From positions 1 through 6,800 of the forward strand of contig SUVI01000180.1 in NCBI GenBank assembly GCA_015062085.1: 6,800 bases of DNA, given 5' to 3'. Position numbers and translations under genes: made by a program. Positions 5,512 to 6,800 of the stretch are shown piece by piece. Under the pieces are notes generated by a model that worked only from the letters and a program-made list of their open reading frames with translations, was not told the origin of the DNA and did not search any database. This DNA is from Planctomycetaceae bacterium (GTDB taxonomy: Bacteria > Planctomycetota > Planctomycetia > Pirellulales > Thermoguttaceae). Numbering within the stretch: position 1 is the stretch's first letter; each line of letters starts with the position of its first letter.

Positions 5512-6800
5512 TTAGAGGATGCGTTCAGCTGCGTCGGCCGCTTTCAGCATCGCCTTTCGGTAGTTTTCCGGCGTACGGGGAAGTACGGGACGCATTTCGA
5601 TGAGTTTCGTACCGAGGACCTTTTCGCGTGTTTCTTTCAGGACTTTCGGGAACTGAGTCGGCGGCGTGATCTTGGAACGGTCTTCACGCGCGAGGCGGTC
5701 TTCGCCCCAATCCAGCATCGTTCGGATACTCGGAAGATACCAGTACTCCATCAACTCATACTGGTGCGACTGGCAGTAACTGCATGAGGCATTGTCGAGC
5801 AGGACTCGGTCAAAATCGGGATTCAGGATCGGTTCCACGGCCTTCAGTTTTTCAAGAGACTCCCACATGGAGTAGTCTTCATGAAGTGCGAGGAAATCGC
5901 GCATCGCGCACGCAAGATCCCAGTACGCCGCGATCCTGGCGCGGACCGTTTCTGTCGAAAGTCTCCCTTGACTCCATTCATGCATGGAGTGAATGAGCGT
6001 GATCCGCGAGAGCGTCAGCAGCCGGTCTGCTGTCGTGCGGGCAAGATCGATCGTGTCGCGGCGGATGAACGGGTCGGACCAGTCGATCTCGGCGAGAAGG
6101 CGGAAGATCTCCGGAGCGTCCGTCAGTTTATCGTGCTGATCCAAGTATGCTTTTTGCCAGGTTGCCGCATTCGTGACCCGATCCGGCGCATTCATCATTT
6201 TTGCGGTCTGGGACCAGAAATTCAGGCTCCAATTCAGCATCTGCGAGATGGGGAGGACCTTTTTCCATACTTCATTCATCGCTTCCGCCTGATCTCCATA
6301 GCGTTCCGCGCAGAAGTCGGCGAGATGCTCATCGATGCTCTTGACTCCCGGTTTCCAGGCGTTTTTCGTGAAATAGTGAAGCATGAAAATGTCCGCGTGC
6401 GAGTTTTCCGGCCAGAGAATGTACCCGCGGCAGAATGGGTCGTTCAGGATCACTTTCTGTCGTTCCTCGATCAGCGGGTAGTTACCGCGAATATCCATCG
6501 CATTCTCGTATGCCTGGAAAATGCCGAAGACGTAAGGAAATTTTCCGACGACGCCCCAGTTCGTGAAGTTGTTCGCCCCCGGCGCGTCAGCCTCGTAGTC
6601 CCAGATCAGCGTCTTTTCCGGGTCGAGCTGTGCGATGAACTCACGCATTTCTTCCGGTTTCCATCCGAAATAGAAATCCCAGCCGGCAAGCAGGAGGGTA
6701 CCGTTCGGGTAGTTTTTCCGGAGATTTTCGATCAGACGGCGGTACGTGTAGAGCTTCAGACGCAGATTGTCTTCGCGGTCACGATAGCAGTGACGCTCGG
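5512..6800 (-). CDS. GH89-like alpha-N-acetylglucosaminidase family protein, C-terminal part (5' end beyond window)
   Basis: The frame is open from the right edge to TAA at 5512-5514: 428 residues, not the 378 that begin at the internal ATG at 6648, since 50 more in-frame codons precede it. GH89 enzymes (human NAGLU type) remove terminal alpha-linked GlcNAc from glycans. From recalled family sequence, LLLAGWDFYFGW (window residues 36-47) matches the end of the TIM barrel (QGWLF), IWDYEADAP matches VLDLFAES, and GYILWPENSHADIF matches GTGMAPEGISQNEV. That puts E131 at the position of the NAGLU nucleophile E446. The all-helical C-terminal domain follows (IDEHLADFCAERYG, RRDTIDLARTTADRL). The acid/base Glu would lie outside the window. 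The segment equivalent to WCMLHNFGGN is replaced by FGIFQAYENAMDIRGN, so the specificity may differ. Export cannot be judged without the N-terminus. It could be another TIM-barrel glycosidase family, but the order of matches favours GH89. Confidence 0.65.
   Translation of the reverse strand, partial: ERHCYRDREDNLRLKLYTYRRLIENLRKNYPNGTLLLAGWDFYFGWKPEEMREFIAQLDPEKTLIWDYEADAPGANNFTNWGVVGKFPYVFGIFQAYENAMDIRGNYPLIEERQKVILNDPFCRGYILWPENSHADIFMLHYFTKNAWKPGVKSIDEHLADFCAERYGDQAEAMNEVWKKVLPISQMLNWSLNFWSQTAKMMNAPDRVTNAATWQKAYLDQHDKLTDAPEIFRLLAEIDWSDPFIRRDTIDLARTTADRLLTLSRITLIHSMHEWSQGRLSTETVRARIAAYWDLACAMRDFLALHEDYSMWESLEKLKAVEPILNPDFDRVLLDNASCSYCQSHQYELMEYWYLPSIRTMLDWGEDRLAREDRSKITPPTQFPKVLKETREKVLGTKLIEMRPVLPRTPENYRKAMLKAADAAERIL

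Overview
The window looks like chromosomal DNA of a planctomycete. The large minus-strand gene (144-3782) encodes a secreted-type protein. It has the short N-terminal LEPR-XLL-like motif (here LESRELL) typical of Planctomycetota surface proteins, two CSLREA-type modules with beta-helix repeats, and fibronectin type III domains. The other two genes, a Gfo/Idh/MocA oxidoreductase and a GH89-like glycosidase, fit a saccharolytic planctomycete. A gut- or sediment-dwelling lineage is a guess from gene content only.

Layout, left to right. Positions 1-143 hold the possible last codons of a plus-strand gene, a strong hairpin plus T-tract that reads as the terminator of the large minus-strand gene, and one copy of a short direct repeat. 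Positions 144-3782 (-) encode the roughly 1,212-residue modular exported protein. Positions 3783-4254 are a divergent intergenic region carrying the ribosome binding site of the minus gene, an A-rich stretch, the second copy of the direct repeat, and a very good sigma70-type promoter facing right. Positions 4255-5406 (+) encode a complete Gfo/Idh/MocA dehydrogenase. A bidirectional hairpin terminator (5457-5491) separates it from the convergent gene at 5512-6800 (-), which is the C-terminal 428 residues of an alpha-N-acetylglucosaminidase-like (GH89) protein whose 5' part lies beyond the right edge.

The three genes are in three separate transcription units: divergent at 3783-4254 and convergent at 5407-5511. 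They are not one operon. A common theme of glycan binding, glycan cleavage and sugar oxidation is plausible but is inferred only from neighbourhood. I found no RNA gene, CRISPR array, transposase or clearly new system. The points most worth a second look are the repeat shared by the two ends of the large gene's locus (one copy supplies the -35 box of the oxidoreductase promoter), the internal duplication of the large protein, and the divergent active-site surroundings of the GH89-like protein.
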